Source: Streptomyces sp. HB132
GTDB taxonomy: Bacteria > Actinomycetota > Actinomycetes > Streptomycetales > Streptomycetaceae
DNA: 64,000 bases
Assembly (NCBI RefSeq): GCF_016909575.1
Contig: NZ_JAFBGA010000004.1
Coordinates: forward strand, 248,001-312,000
Reading direction: 5' to 3'
Shown here: positions 8,910 through 18,867 of the stretch, in pieces
Layout of the letters: every line of letters starts with the position of its first letter
How positions within the stretch are numbered: position 1 is the stretch's first letter
The notes under the pieces: model-generated
What the model was told of the DNA's origin: nothing
What the model saw: the letters and a program-made list of their open reading frames with translations, nothing else
Database searches by the model: none
Made by a program: the position numbers and the translations under genes

Positions 8910-10373
8910 ATGGCTGTCGACTACGCGGTGATCGTGGTCTATCTGGTCGGCATGCTCGCCATGGGCTGGTGGGGCATGCGCCGCGCCAGGTCCAAGAGCG
9001 AGTTCCTGGTCGCCGGACGGCGGCTCGGCCCCTGGATGTACTCCGGCACCATGGCCGCGATCGTCCTCGGCGGTGCCTCGACGATCGGCGGAGTGGGTCT
9101 CGGATACCAGTACGGGCTCTCCGGCGCATGGATGGTCTTCACGATCGGCCTCGGGCTGCTCGCCCTGTCCGTCTTCTTCTCCGCCCGCATCGCCCGGCTG
9201 AAGGTCTACACCGTCTCCGAGATGCTCGACCTGCGCTACGGCGGCCGGGCAGGGGTCATCTCCGGTGTCGTCATGTGGGCGTACACGCTGATGCTCGCGG
9301 TCACCTCGACCATCGCCTACGCCACCATCTTCGACGTCCTGTTCGACGTGAACCGGACCGTCGCGATCATCCTCGGTGGCACGATCGTCGTCGCGTACTC
9401 GACGCTCGGCGGCATGTGGTCGATCACGATCACCGACATGGTGCAGTTCGTCGTCAAGACGATCGGCGTCCTGCTCCTGCTCCTGCCGATCGCCGTCGTC
9501 AAGGCCGGCGGCTTCAGCGAGATGAAGGCGAAGCTGCCCACGGAGTACTTCGACCCGCTGGGCATAGGCGGCGAGACGATCTTCACGTACGTCCTGATCT
9601 ACACCTTCGGCATGCTGATCGGCCAGGACATCTGGCAGCGCGTGTTCACCGCCCGCAGCGACAGCACGGCCCGCTGGGGCGGGACCGTCGCCGGTACCTA
9701 CTGTCTGGTGTACGCGCTCGCCGGCGCCGTCATCGGTACGGCGGCCAAGGTGATGTACCCGAAGCTGCCCAGCGCGGACGCGGCCTTCGCGACGATCGTG
9801 AAGGACGAACTGCCCGTCGGCGTACGCGGACTGGTGCTGGCCGCCGCGCTCGCCGCGGTGATGTCCACCTCCTCGGGTGCGCTGATCGCCTGCGCGACCG
9901 TGGCCAACAACGACATCTGGTCGCGGCTGCGGGGCGTGGTCGCCAAGGAAGGCGAGGGGGAGCGGGACGAGGTGAAGGGCAACCGCGTCTTCATCCTCCT
10001 CATGGGCGTCGCCGTCATCGTGATCGCCATCGCGCTCAACAACGTCGTCGAGGCGCTGACCGTCGCCTACAACCTGCTGGTCGGCGGGCTGCTGGTGCCG
10101 ATCCTCGGCGGTCTGCTCTGGCGCCGGGGCACGGCGGCGGGTGCCCTGGCCGCCGTGGCGGTCGGTGGTGCGTCGGTGATCGGGCTGATGGCGGGATACG
10201 GAATCCTCGCCAACGAGCCGGTCTGCTACGGGCTGATCGCCTCGCTCGCCGTGTACGTCGTCGTCTCGCTGGCGACGAGGCCGACCGACCCCGCCGTGCT
10301 GACCGCGTGGCGCGAGCGCCTCGCCGGGCGGGGGGCCGAAGATCCGGCCGCCCCTGAGCCGGTCACCGTCTGA
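8910..10373 (+). CDS. Sodium:solute symporter (SSS family)
   Basis: 487 aa from ATG 8910 with GGAGGAAAG five bases upstream. About 13 transmembrane helices run through the protein. Family signatures include SKSEFLVAGRRLGPW after helix 1, GGASTIGGVGLGYQYG (helix 2) and the loop ending GMLIGQDIWQRVFTARS, followed by LAAALAAVMSTSSGALIACA, the region holding the sodium-coordinating Ser residues. SSS transporters import solutes such as amino acids, nucleobases, urea or carboxylates with sodium. Being first in an operon with a ureohydrolase and a 2-oxoacid decarboxylase-like enzyme, it may import arginine, agmatine or another guanidino compound; this is inference. Confidence 0.88.
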   Translation: MAVDYAVIVVYLVGMLAMGWWGMRRARSKSEFLVAGRRLGPWMYSGTMAAIVLGGASTIGGVGLGYQYGLSGAWMVFTIGLGLLALSVFFSARIARLKVYTVSEMLDLRYGGRAGVISGVVMWAYTLMLAVTSTIAYATIFDVLFDVNRTVAIILGGTIVVAYSTLGGMWSITITDMVQFVVKTIGVLLLLLPIAVVKAGGFSEMKAKLPTEYFDPLGIGGETIFTYVLIYTFGMLIGQDIWQRVFTARSDSTARWGGTVAGTYCLVYALAGAVIGTAAKVMYPKLPSADAAFATIVKDELPVGVRGLVLAAALAAVMSTSSGALIACATVANNDIWSRLRGVVAKEGEGERDEVKGNRVFILLMGVAVIVIAIALNNVVEALTVAYNLLVGGLLVPILGGLLWRRGTAAGALAAVAVGGASVIGLMAGYGILANEPVCYGLIASLAVYVVVSLATRPTDPAVLTAWRERLAGRGAEDPAAPEPVTV

Positions 10374-10503
10374 CCGTCCGCACCCGGCCCGGGCCGCACC
10401 GTGGTCCGGCTGCCCGACCGGACGACGATCCGGCCCCTGACACACTGATTACCGTACGAACGCCCACAAGGCGTGCACGGTTCGACGAAAGGCACCCGCA
10501 CCC

Positions 10504-11472
10504 ATGAGCAGCAACGAGACGCCGCGCGGCCCGATCGACTCCTCGCGCGTGCCCCGGTACGCCGGGCCCGCGACCTTCGCACGGCTGCCGCGGCTCGACG
10601 AGGTCGGCACCGCCGACGTCGCCGTCGTCGGCGTGCCTTTCGACTCCGGTGTCTCCTACCGTCCGGGTGCCCGCTTCGGCGGCAACGCCATCCGTGAGGC
10701 CTCGCGGCTCCTGCGCCCCTACAACCCGGCGCAGGACGCCTCGCCCTTCGCCCTCGCCCAGGTCGCCGACGCCGGCGACATCGCCGCGAACCCCTTCAAC
10801 ATCAACGAGGCCGTCGAGACCGTGGAGGCCGCCGCCGACGACCTGCTCTCCACCGGCGCCCGGCTGATGACACTCGGCGGGGACCACACCATCGCGCTGC
10901 CCCTGCTGCGCTCCGTCGCCAAGAAGCACGGCCCCGTCGCCCTGCTCCACTTCGACGCCCACCTGGACACCTGGGACACCTACTTCGGCGCCGAGTACAC
11001 CCACGGCACCCCGTTCCGCCGCGCCGTCGAGGAGGGCATCCTCGACACCGAGGCGCTGTCCCACGTCGGCACCCGAGGCCCGCTGTACGGCAAGCAGGAC
11101 CTCACCGACGACGCCAAGATGGGCTTCGGCATCGTCACCTCCGCCGACGTCATGCGGCGCGGCGTCGACGAGATCACGGACCAGCTGCGGCAGCGCATCG
11201 GCGACCGGCCGCTCTACATCTCCATCGACATCGACGTGCTCGACCCGGCGCACGCCCCCGGCACCGGCACCCCAGAGGCCGGCGGCCTCACCTCGCGCGA
11301 GCTCCTGGAGATCCTGCGCGGGCTGTCCTCCTGCCACCTGGTCTCGGCCGACCTGGTCGAGGTCGCCCCGGCGTACGACCACGCGGAGATCACCTCCGTC
11401 GCCGCCTCGCACACGGCGTACGAGCTGACGACGATCATGTCGCGCCAGATCGCGGAAGGCCGTACCAAGTGA
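10504..11472 (+). CDS. Agmatinase-family ureohydrolase (possibly guanidinobutyrase)
   Basis: 322 aa from ATG 10504. All six binuclear-manganese ligands of the arginase/agmatinase fold are present: GGDH with H128, DAHLD with D151, H153 and D155, and SIDIDVLDP with D242 and D244, followed by the APGTGTPE signature. The enzyme removes urea from a guanidino compound. Agmatinase and 4-guanidinobutyrase cannot be told apart reliably by eye; the next gene, overlapping it by four bases, is a TPP enzyme like 2-ketoarginine decarboxylase, whose downstream product is 4-guanidinobutyrate, so guanidinobutyrase is an attractive reading. It lies 130 bases after the symporter, probably in the same transcript. 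Confidence 0.9.
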   Translation: MSSNETPRGPIDSSRVPRYAGPATFARLPRLDEVGTADVAVVGVPFDSGVSYRPGARFGGNAIREASRLLRPYNPAQDASPFALAQVADAGDIAANPFNINEAVETVEAAADDLLSTGARLMTLGGDHTIALPLLRSVAKKHGPVALLHFDAHLDTWDTYFGAEYTHGTPFRRAVEEGILDTEALSHVGTRGPLYGKQDLTDDAKMGFGIVTSADVMRRGVDEITDQLRQRIGDRPLYISIDIDVLDPAHAPGTGTPEAGGLTSRELLEILRGLSSCHLVSADLVEVAPAYDHAEITSVAASHTAYELTTIMSRQIAEGRTK

Positions 11473-13151
11473 GTCACGACCACGACGACCGGCCGCGGCT
11501 CACCGCCGCGCAGGCCGAGGCGGCCCTGCGGCCCCCGGCCGGCCGCAACGGCGGCGATCTGGTCGTCGAGACCCTCCAGGGCCTCGGCGCCACCACCGTC
11601 TTCGGTCTGCCCGGCCAGCACGCGCTCGGCATGTTCGACGCGCTGCGCCGCTCCTCGCTCTCGTACGTCGGACTGCGCGTCGAGAACAACGCGGGCTTCG
11701 CCGCCGACGCCTACGGCCGGATCACCGGTGAGGTGGCGCCCCTGCTCCTGTCCACCGGTCCCGGCGCCCTGACCTCCCTGGCCGCGCTCCAGGAGGCGGC
11801 CGCGGCGTCGGCGCCCGTGCTGGCGATCTCCAGCCAGATCCCCACCGCCGGGCTGGGCGGCGGACGCCACGGCTATCTGCACGAGCTCCGCGACCAGAAG
11901 GCGTCCTTCCGCGACATCGTGAAGTCCGTGCACACCGTGCGCACGGCCTCGCAGATCCCCTCCGCGATCGCCGCGGCCTGGGAGTCGGCGCTGACCGCTC
12001 CGCACGGCCCGGTCTGGGTGGAGATCCCGCAGGACGTGCTGCTCGCCGAGACGGTCCTGCCCGTCGTCAGCGCCCTCGACGCCACCCCGCGCGAGCTGTA
12101 CCCGCGGCCGGAGCTGACCCTCGTGGCCGCGCACCTCCTGTCGAACGCCGAACGTCCGGCGATCATCGCGGGCGGCGGAGTCGTCCGGTCCGACGCGGCC
12201 GGCAAGCTGCGCGCGCTCGCCGAGAAGATCGACGCCCCGGTCGTCACCACCTTCGGCGGCAAGGGCGCCTTCCCCTGGGAGCACCCGCTGTCCCTCCGGT
12301 CCTGGCTGGAGGACCGGTACACCACGGACTTCCTGGAGTCGGCGGACGTGCTGCTCGTCGTCGGCTCCGGGCTCGGGGAGCTCTCCTCGAACTACCACAC
12401 GTTCGCCCCGCGCGGCCGGGTCGTCCAGATCGAGGCCGACGCCGGGAAGCTGGAGTCCAACCACCCCGCGCTCGGCATCCACTCCGACGCCCGTGAGGCT
12501 CTCGCCGACCTCCTGGACGCGGTGGAGCCCCGTGAGGACGAGGGGGCGGCGCACCGGGTACGGGCGCTGCTGGAGAAGGTCCACGACCGGATCGAGGCCC
12601 AGGACCTCACCCTGGAGCAGCAGGTGCTCGCCTCGGTCCGCGAGGCACTGCCCGACACCTCGCCCAGCTTCTGGGACATGACGATCCTGGCCTACTGGGC
12701 GTGGTCCGCCTTCGACGCCCGCCATCCGAACACCATGCACTCGGCACAGGGCGCGGGCGGTCTCGGATACGGCTTCCCCGCAGCGATCGGCGCCGCGGCG
12801 GCCGACCGGACCAGGCCGGTGCTCGCGGTCTCGGGGGACGGCGGCGCGATGTACTCGATCGCCGAGCTCGCCACCGCCCGGCAGTACGACCTGCCCGTCA
12901 CCTGGCTGATCGTCGACGACGGGGGCTACGGCATCCTCCGCGAGTACATGACGGGCGCCTTCGGAGAGGCCACGGCGACCGAGCTCTCCCGCCCGGACTT
13001 CGTCGCCCTCGCCGAGTCCTTCGGCGTTCCCGCGGTCCGGACGTCGCCGGAGTCCCTGGCCGCGGACCTCGGCAGGGCCCTCGCGGCCCCCGGCCCGTCG
13101 GTGGTGGTGCTTCCCGCGCTGCTGAGGATGTTCGAGCCGACGCATCTCTGA
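11469..13151 (+). CDS. Thiamine pyrophosphate-dependent enzyme, candidate 2-ketoarginine decarboxylase
   Basis: 560 aa from GTG 11469, overlapping the previous stop as GTGA, so translation is coupled. Three-domain acetolactate synthase-like enzyme: N-terminal PYR domain with the TPP-activating Glu at residue 72 ([15 protein letters not shown]), a central FAD-fold-like domain ([16 protein letters not shown]), and the C-terminal PP domain with [15 protein letters not shown] then [11 protein letters not shown], the magnesium/diphosphate motif. True acetolactate synthase is unlikely because no small subunit follows and branched-chain genes are absent. Of known relatives, AruI of Pseudomonas (2-ketoarginine decarboxylase) has similar length and works with a ureohydrolase, which fits. 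No arginine transaminase or oxidase is seen nearby. Confidence 0.75.
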   Translation: MSHDHDDRPRLTAAQAEAALRPPAGRNGGDLVVETLQGLGATTVFGLPGQHALGMFDALRRSSLSYVGLRVENNAGFAADAYGRITGEVAPLLLSTGPGALTSLAALQEAAAASAPVLAISSQIPTAGLGGGRHGYLHELRDQKASFRDIVKSVHTVRTASQIPSAIAAAWESALTAPHGPVWVEIPQDVLLAETVLPVVSALDATPRELYPRPELTLVAAHLLSNAERPAIIAGGGVVRSDAAGKLRALAEKIDAPVVTTFGGKGAFPWEHPLSLRSWLEDRYTTDFLESADVLLVVGSGLGELSSNYHTFAPRGRVVQIEADAGKLESNHPALGIHSDAREALADLLDAVEPREDEGAAHRVRALLEKVHDRIEAQDLTLEQQVLASVREALPDTSPSFWDMTILAYWAWSAFDARHPNTMHSAQGAGGLGYGFPAAIGAAAADRTRPVLAVSGDGGAMYSIAELATARQYDLPVTWLIVDDGGYGILREYMTGAFGEATATELSRPDFVALAESFGVPAVRTSPESLAADLGRALAAPGPSVVVLPALLRMFEPTHL

Positions 13152-13169
13152 GCGCGGCCCCTCGACCGC

Positions 13170-13185
13170 GGCCCCCTCCGGGGCC
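13170..13185 (+). terminator. Probable terminator after the ureohydrolase/decarboxylase operon
   Basis: GGCCCC-CTCC-GGGGCC at 13170-13185 forms a perfect 6-bp all-GC stem with a 4-base loop, 19 bases after the stop. A short T-run (CTTTTGG) comes 8 bases later. Confidence 0.5.
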
Positions 13186-13386
13186 GGACCGGCTTTTGGC
13201 CCTGCCCCGGCGAGGGGAACGGCGTGGCGTCGGTCACGGCGCCCGGCCCGGAGGCCAGGCGCCCCGGGGCCCGGCACCGGGGGGCGCATCCGGCTGTGTT
13301 CCAGGCCATAGGTCGGTTTGTACCCGTTCGTGCATCATGTCCGAGCGCTCCGTCGGGGCGACCAGCGATACGGTGCGGAGGACGGC

Positions 13387-14265
13387 ATGACTCACCAGCG
13401 AGTGCCCCGGTACTCACGCGCCTTCCGGGCCGCCCTGATCGGCGGCGTTCTCGTCCCGACTGCCCTGGCGGCGTCGCCCGCCACCGCTGCCCCTGCCCCG
13501 GCGCCTGCCGTCTCCTGCGACTCGGACCGCGCGGGGCTCGCCGCGAAGCTGTCCGGAGACATCACCGCAGCCCTCGAGGGGCACAGGTCCACCACCGCCC
13601 TCGCGGTGCAGGATCACCGGACGCACACCAGCTGCACGCTGCGGCCCACCCAGCAGGTGGACTCGGCGAGCGTGGTCAAGGTCACGGTCCTCGCCGCGCT
13701 GCTCTGGGACGCGCAGAAGGCGAAACGGCCGCTCACCCCGCACGAGCTCGAGCTCTCCACCGCCATGATCACCAAGTCGGACAACGACGCGACCACTGAG
13801 CTCTGGGACCAGCTGGGCCCTGCGAAGGTCAAGGGATTCCTCAAGGCGGCGGGTATGACCCGTACGGCGCTGGACGAAAAGGGCGCATGGGGGCTCACGC
13901 AGATCACCGCCCACGACGAACAGCGTCTGCTGACTCTGGTGACGGCCAGGAACAAGGTCCTCGACGACCGTTCGCGGGCCTTCGTCCTGGAGCGGATGCG
14001 CGAGGTCGTGCCGGAACAGCGCTGGGGCGTTCCGGCCGGCGCCCCGGGCGACGCGACCGTACAGCTGAAGAACGGCTGGCTGGAGCGGTCCACCCACGGC
14101 TGGCGGGTGCACAGTGTCGGCGCGTTCAGCGGCAAGGGCCACGACTACGTGATCACCGTGCTGACGCAGGACAACAGGACGATGGAGGACGGCATCGACA
14201 CCATTCAGGCCGTCTCCAGGGCCGTCCACAAGGACATCGGGCCCGATCGCCCCGCGCACGGCTGA
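13387..14265 (+). CDS. Secreted class A beta-lactamase-fold serine hydrolase
   Basis: 292 aa from ATG 13387, with GGAGG ahead and a signal peptide (RAFRAALIGGVLVPTALAAS, cleavage near ATAAPAPA). Active-site motifs of the penicillin-binding/beta-lactamase superfamily are seen: SVVK (S95, K98), SDN (130-132) and LKNGW in place of the usual KTG. Two Cys (44 and 83) may form a disulphide. The omega-loop Glu of real class A beta-lactamases is not evident. Many Streptomyces carry such secreted proteins, which may be DD-peptidase-like or simple esterases rather than resistance enzymes. Monocistronic. Confidence 0.8.
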   Translation: MTHQRVPRYSRAFRAALIGGVLVPTALAASPATAAPAPAPAVSCDSDRAGLAAKLSGDITAALEGHRSTTALAVQDHRTHTSCTLRPTQQVDSASVVKVTVLAALLWDAQKAKRPLTPHELELSTAMITKSDNDATTELWDQLGPAKVKGFLKAAGMTRTALDEKGAWGLTQITAHDEQRLLTLVTARNKVLDDRSRAFVLERMREVVPEQRWGVPAGAPGDATVQLKNGWLERSTHGWRVHSVGAFSGKGHDYVITVLTQDNRTMEDGIDTIQAVSRAVHKDIGPDRPAHG

Positions 14266-14426
14266 TCCCGGTCACCGCTGCCGGCCGGCCCGGGTCCTAG
14301 GACCACCCGCCCCCTGCCTCCGCCCATCGGCCGAGAATTGTTGCGGAAGGATGAAATCCGCTGCTGACCGCGTTGGTGAGATGCGGTAGGTCAGGCGGGG
14401 CAACGGGGCGAAATCAGGAGGCACGG

Positions 14427-17400
14427 GTGGCGGGCGCGGAGAAACAGGGCGTGGAGGAACAAGGGCGCTCGCGTCGGGGCACGGCCGAACCGGGTGCCGC
14501 CGACCGGGGTGCCGGGCAGCAGGACGCCCCGGAGCAGGGCTGGGGCCGGAGGCTGACCGGGTACGCGTGGCGCTACCGGCGCAACGTCGTGCTGGCACTC
14601 GGATCCTCGCTCGCGGGCATGGGCGTGATGGCCCTCGTCCCGCTGATCACCAAGGTGATCATCGACGACGTCGTCGGCAGCCACACCCGCTCCCTCGGCG
14701 TGTGGACCGGCCTGCTCATCGGCGCGGCCGTCCTCGTCTACGTCGCCACCTTCATCCGCCGCTACTACGGCGGGCGGCTCGCCCTGGACGTGCAGCACGA
14801 CCTGCGGACCGAGATGTACAGCACGCTCACCCGGCTCGACGGGAAGCGGCAGGACGAGCTCTCCACCGGTCAGGTCGTCGGACGGGCCACCAGCGACCTG
14901 CAGCTGATCCAGGGACTCCTCTTCATGCTCCCGATGACCATCGGGAACATCCTCCTCTTCCTCATCTCCCTGGTGATCATGGCGTGGCTCTCGCTGCCCC
15001 TGACCCTCGTCGCCCTCGCCGTCGCCCCCGCCCTGTGGTTCATCGCCCGCCGTTCCAAGACCCGCCTCTTCCCCGCCACCTGGTACGCCCAGAGCCAGGC
15101 CGCCGCAGTCGCCGGAGTGGTCGACGGCGCCGTCTCCGGGGTCCGGGTCGTCAAGGGGTTCGGCCAGGAGGAGCAGGAGACCGGCAAGCTCCGCGAGGTC
15201 AGCCGCAGGCTCTTCGCGGGCCGGCTGCGCACCATCCGGCTGAACTCCCGCTACACCCCGGCGCTCCAGGCCGTCCCCGCGCTCGGCCAGGTCGCGATGC
15301 TGGCGCTCGGTGGCTGGCTCGCCACCCGGGGCGAGATCACGCTGGGTACGTTCGTCGCCTTCTCCACCTACCTCGCCCAGCTCGTCGGGCCGGTCCGGAT
15401 GCTCGCCATGGTCCTCACCGTCGGCCAGCAGGCCAGGGCCGGTGTGGAGCGTGTCCTGGAGCTGATCGACACCGAGCCGTCCATGCGGGACGGCAGCAAG
15501 AAGCTCCCGGCCGACGCGCCCGCACGCGTGGAGTTCGACGACGTCCGCTTCGGCTACGACGACGAGCGGCCGGTCCTGGACGGCTTCTCCCTCACCATCG
15601 AGCCGGGCGAGACGGTCGCCGTCGTCGGTGCCTCCGGCAGCGGCAAGTCCACCGTCTCACTCCTGCTGCCCCGCTTCTACGACGTCTCGCACGGCGCCGT
15701 CCTGGTCGGTGGCCACGACGTCCGTGAGCTCACGCAGGACTCGCTGCGGGCCGCCATCGGGCTCGTACCGGAGGACAGCTTCCTCTTCTCCGAGTCCGTG
15801 GGCGCCAACATCGCGTACGGATACCCGGGCGCCACCCAGGAAGAGATCGAGCGGGCCGCGCGGGCCGCCCAGGCGCACGGCTTCATCTCCGACCTGCCCG
15901 ACGGCTACGACACCAAGGTCGGCGAGCACGGGCTCACCCTCTCCGGCGGCCAGCGCCAGCGCGTCGCGCTCGCCCGCGCACTCCTCACCGACCCCCGCCT
16001 GCTGCTCCTCGACGACGCCACCTCCGCCGTCGACGCCCGGGTCGAGCACGAGATCCACGAGGTCCTGGCGCAGGTCATGGAGGACCGTACGACCCTGCTG
16101 ATAGCCCACCGCCGGTCCACGCTCGGCCTCGCCGACCGCATCGCCGTCCTCGACCGGGGGCGGCTCGCCGACATCGGCACGCACGCGGAGCTGGAGCGCC
16201 GCTCGGCGCTCTACCGACGGCTGCTCACCGACCCGGACGAGCTGGGCGGCACCTCTCCCGGACACCGGCCGTCGGCGATCGCGGAGCCCGAGGACGACTT
16301 CGCCCTCCAGGAGGAGCTGGACGCGGAGTTCGACGCCGAGCGCGGTGTGACCCCCGGGCTGTGGATCCGCAAGGAGGAGCAGCGCGACGCGGCGGCGGCC
16401 GGGATGCCCGCCACCCCCGAACTCCTGGCCCAGGTCGACGCACTGCCGCCGGCCACCGACGTCCCCGCCATCGACGAGGCGAGCGCCGTGCGCCCGGAGA
16501 AGTCGTACGGCCTGCGCCGGCTGCTGCACGGCTTCGGGGCCGCGCTGCTGGCGAGCCTGGCGCTGGTCGCCGTCGACGCGGGCATGGGCCTGCTCCTGCC
16601 CGTGCTGATCCGGCACGGCATCGACGACGGCGTCACGAAGATGGCGCTCGGCGCCGTCTGGGCGGCGGCCGGATTCGGGCTGCTCGCGGTGCTCGTGCAG
16701 TGGGTGGCCCAGATCGGTGAGACCCGGATGACGGGCCGCACCGGCGAACGCGTGCTCTACTCCCTGCGCCTCAAGATCTTCGCGCAGCTCCAGCGGCTCG
16801 GCCTCGACTACTACGAGCGCGAGCTGACCGGCCGGATCATGACCCGGATGACGACGGACGTGGACGCGCTGTCCACGTTCCTGCAGACCGGCCTGGTCAC
16901 CGCCTTCGTCTCCCTCGTCACGTTCTTCGGCATCACGGTCGTCCTGCTCGTCCTCGACGTCCAGCTGGCCTTGGTCGTCTTCGCGACACTGCCGGTGCTG
17001 ATCGTCGGCACGTTCTTCTTCCGCCGTAAGAGCGTGAAGGCGTACGAGCTCGCCCGGACACGCATCAGCGTCGTCAACGCCGACCTCCAGGAGTCCGTCT
17101 CCGGACTGCGCATCGTCCAGGCGTTCCGGCGCGAGCGCGACGGCGCCGAGCGGTTCGCGGCGCGCAGCGACCACTACCGCCAGGCCAGGGTGCGCGGGCA
17201 GTGGCTGATCTCGGTCTACTTCCCCTTCGTCCAGCTGCTGGCCTCGGTCGCGGCGGCAGCCGTGCTGATCGTCGGCGCCGGCCGGGTCGACAACGGCACG
17301 CTGACGACGGGCGCGCTGGTCGCCTACCTGCTCTACATCGACCTGTTCTTCGCCCCCGTGCAGCAGCTCTCCCAGGTCTTCGACGGCTACCAGCAGGCCA

Positions 17401-18245
17401 GCGTCTCCCTCGGCCGGATCCAGGAACTCCTGCGGGAGCCGACCTCCACGGCCGACCACGAGAAGCCGCAGGACGTGACCTCGCTCCGCGGGGAGATCGC
17501 GTTCGAGGACGTGTCGTTCGCGTACGCCGGCGAGGAGGAGGCACTCACCGGGATCGATCTGCGGATCCCGGCCGGCCAGACGGTCGCCTTCGTCGGCGAG
17601 ACGGGCGCCGGCAAGTCCACACTGGTCAAGCTCGTCGCCCGCTTCTACGACCCGACGAGCGGACGGGTCACCGCGGACGGTACGGATCTGCGCCGTCTCG
17701 ACAGGACGGCGTACCGGCACCGGCTCGGAGTCGTACCGCAGGAGGCGTACCTCTTCGAGGGGACGGTCCGTGACGCCATCGCGTACGGACTCCCGGAGGC
17801 CACCGACGCCCAGGTGGAGGCGGCGGCCCGGGCGGTCGGCGCGCACGACATGATCGCCACCCTGGAGGACGGCTACCTGCACGAGGTCGCCGAACGCGGC
17901 CACAACCTCTCGGCCGGCCAGCGGCAGCTGATCGCGCTGGCCCGCGCCGAACTCGTCGACCCCGACGTCCTGCTGCTCGACGAGGCCACCGCTTCGCTCG
18001 ACCTCGCCAGTGAGGCCCAGGTCAACCAGGCCACCGACCGGCTCGCGGGCAGGCGCACCACGCTGGTGGTCGCCCACCGGCTGACGACGGCGGCCCGCGC
18101 CGACCGGGTCGTGGTGATGGACCGGGGGAGGGTCGCCGAGGACGGTACGCATGACGAGCTGCTGGCCAGGGAAGGCGCCTACGCGCGGCTGTGGCGCACC
18201 TTCATAGGCGAGGACATGGGCGAGGACACCCCGGCAGGCGTATGA
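14427..18245 (+). CDS. Fused heterodimeric ABC exporter (TMD-NBD-TMD-NBD)
   Basis: 1272 aa from GTG 14427; AGGAGG lies 7 bases upstream, which decides against the earlier ATG. Two complete half-transporters sit in one chain. First half: six helices (residues about 45-320), Walker A VGASGSGKST, signature LSGGQRQRVALARA, Walker B LLLLDDATSAVD, H-loop LLIAHRRST. Second half after a charged linker: six helices, VGETGAGKST, LSAGQRQLIALARA, VLLLDEATASLD, VVAHRLTT. In the first nucleotide-binding domain the catalytic Glu after Walker B is Asp, so one ATP site is probably degenerate, as in BmrCD or TM287/288. These are multidrug or lipid exporters; the substrate is unknown. No regulator adjoins it. 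Confidence 0.92.
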   Translation: MAGAEKQGVEEQGRSRRGTAEPGAADRGAGQQDAPEQGWGRRLTGYAWRYRRNVVLALGSSLAGMGVMALVPLITKVIIDDVVGSHTRSLGVWTGLLIGAAVLVYVATFIRRYYGGRLALDVQHDLRTEMYSTLTRLDGKRQDELSTGQVVGRATSDLQLIQGLLFMLPMTIGNILLFLISLVIMAWLSLPLTLVALAVAPALWFIARRSKTRLFPATWYAQSQAAAVAGVVDGAVSGVRVVKGFGQEEQETGKLREVSRRLFAGRLRTIRLNSRYTPALQAVPALGQVAMLALGGWLATRGEITLGTFVAFSTYLAQLVGPVRMLAMVLTVGQQARAGVERVLELIDTEPSMRDGSKKLPADAPARVEFDDVRFGYDDERPVLDGFSLTIEPGETVAVVGASGSGKSTVSLLLPRFYDVSHGAVLVGGHDVRELTQDSLRAAIGLVPEDSFLFSESVGANIAYGYPGATQEEIERAARAAQAHGFISDLPDGYDTKVGEHGLTLSGGQRQRVALARALLTDPRLLLLDDATSAVDARVEHEIHEVLAQVMEDRTTLLIAHRRSTLGLADRIAVLDRGRLADIGTHAELERRSALYRRLLTDPDELGGTSPGHRPSAIAEPEDDFALQEELDAEFDAERGVTPGLWIRKEEQRDAAAAGMPATPELLAQVDALPPATDVPAIDEASAVRPEKSYGLRRLLHGFGAALLASLALVAVDAGMGLLLPVLIRHGIDDGVTKMALGAVWAAAGFGLLAVLVQWVAQIGETRMTGRTGERVLYSLRLKIFAQLQRLGLDYYERELTGRIMTRMTTDVDALSTFLQTGLVTAFVSLVTFFGITVVLLVLDVQLALVVFATLPVLIVGTFFFRRKSVKAYELARTRISVVNADLQESVSGLRIVQAFRRERDGAERFAARSDHYRQARVRGQWLISVYFPFVQLLASVAAAAVLIVGAGRVDNGTLTTGALVAYLLYIDLFFAPVQQLSQVFDGYQQASVSLGRIQELLREPTSTADHEKPQDVTSLRGEIAFEDVSFAYAGEEEALTGIDLRIPAGQTVAFVGETGAGKSTLVKLVARFYDPTSGRVTADGTDLRRLDRTAYRHRLGVVPQEAYLFEGTVRDAIAYGLPEATDAQVEAAARAVGAHDMIATLEDGYLHEVAERGHNLSAGQRQLIALARAELVDPDVLLLDEATASLDLASEAQVNQATDRLAGRRTTLVVAHRLTTAARADRVVVMDRGRVAEDGTHDELLAREGAYARLWRTFIGEDMGEDTPAGV

Positions 18246-18317
18246 CCTCGTCCCGCAACTGAAAGCACCGCCCCCGCGTCGTACATCAATGCGTACGTGT
18301 GTTCAGCGGGGGGCGAT

Positions 18318-18791
18318 GTGTTCGATGAAGCGGGCGGGACGGATGGGGTGGACGGTGTGGCGGGATCACTGAGGTCATCGGGACCGAGGGCATGGGGGAG
18401 ACCGGGAGCGGGGCGGCGCACGGCGGCGGCCTTCCTCGTCCTGCCACTGATCGGGGCCCTCGGTCTGGTGCTGGGACCCACCGGGTCGGCCGCGGCGCAG
18501 GCCACGTCGGCGTGCTCCGGGCGGCTGGTCAAAACGGTGTCGTTCTCCACCGGTTCGCTGCGTGTCTACAAGAGCCGCGCCTACGCGTGCGCCGTCACCG
18601 TCGCCAAGAAGCCGGGCGCACGCCGGGCGATGCGGGTGTCGCTGCAGCCGCGCGGCGGCCGGGCGGTCGTCGACAGCGGCCGGTTCACCACGCTGGCCGG
18701 CCCGGTCACGGTGCACGCGCTGAACCGCTGTGTCCGCGCATCGGGTTCCATGGGAGGTTCCTCCGGCTCCACGGGATGGATCCTGTGCTGA
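18318..18791 (+). CDS. Small secreted protein of unknown function
   Basis: About 157 aa if GTG 18318 is used; GTG 18297 and 18357 are other options and the site is undecided. A signal peptide is clear: RRTAAAFLVLPLIGALGLVL then a cleavage region SAAAQA, giving a mature protein of roughly 95 aa that starts TSACSGRLVK. The mature part has four Cys (SACSG, YACAV, NRCVR and the final WILC), suggesting two disulphides, and many basic residues. A Gly/Ser-rich end (GSMGGSSGSTG) precedes the last Cys. I do not recognise a family. Confidence 0.6.
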   Translation: MFDEAGGTDGVDGVAGSLRSSGPRAWGRPGAGRRTAAAFLVLPLIGALGLVLGPTGSAAAQATSACSGRLVKTVSFSTGSLRVYKSRAYACAVTVAKKPGARRAMRVSLQPRGGRAVVDSGRFTTLAGPVTVHALNRCVRASGSMGGSSGSTGWILC

Positions 18792-18867
18792 CACGCCGAT
18801 GGGTCTGGCGTGACAGGTGTTACCCCCGCTAGGTTCACGGCCACTGTCGTGAACAAGGGGAGATTGC

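Noticed and set aside
8619..10445. 608-aa open frame on the minus strand
   Set aside because: Antisense to the sodium symporter; no ribosome binding site, and the symporter has full family signatures.
11469..13151. Acetolactate synthase (ilvB) for the TPP enzyme
   Set aside because: No regulatory subunit or branched-chain gene follows, and the gene is coupled to a ureohydrolase; an AruI-like decarboxylase fits better.
11214..13289. 691-aa open frame on the minus strand
   Set aside because: Antisense to the ureohydrolase and TPP enzyme genes; low-complexity product.
15657..18152. 831-aa open frame on the minus strand
   Set aside because: Antisense shadow of the ABC exporter; composition is Asp/Val/Gly/Arg-rich without any domain.
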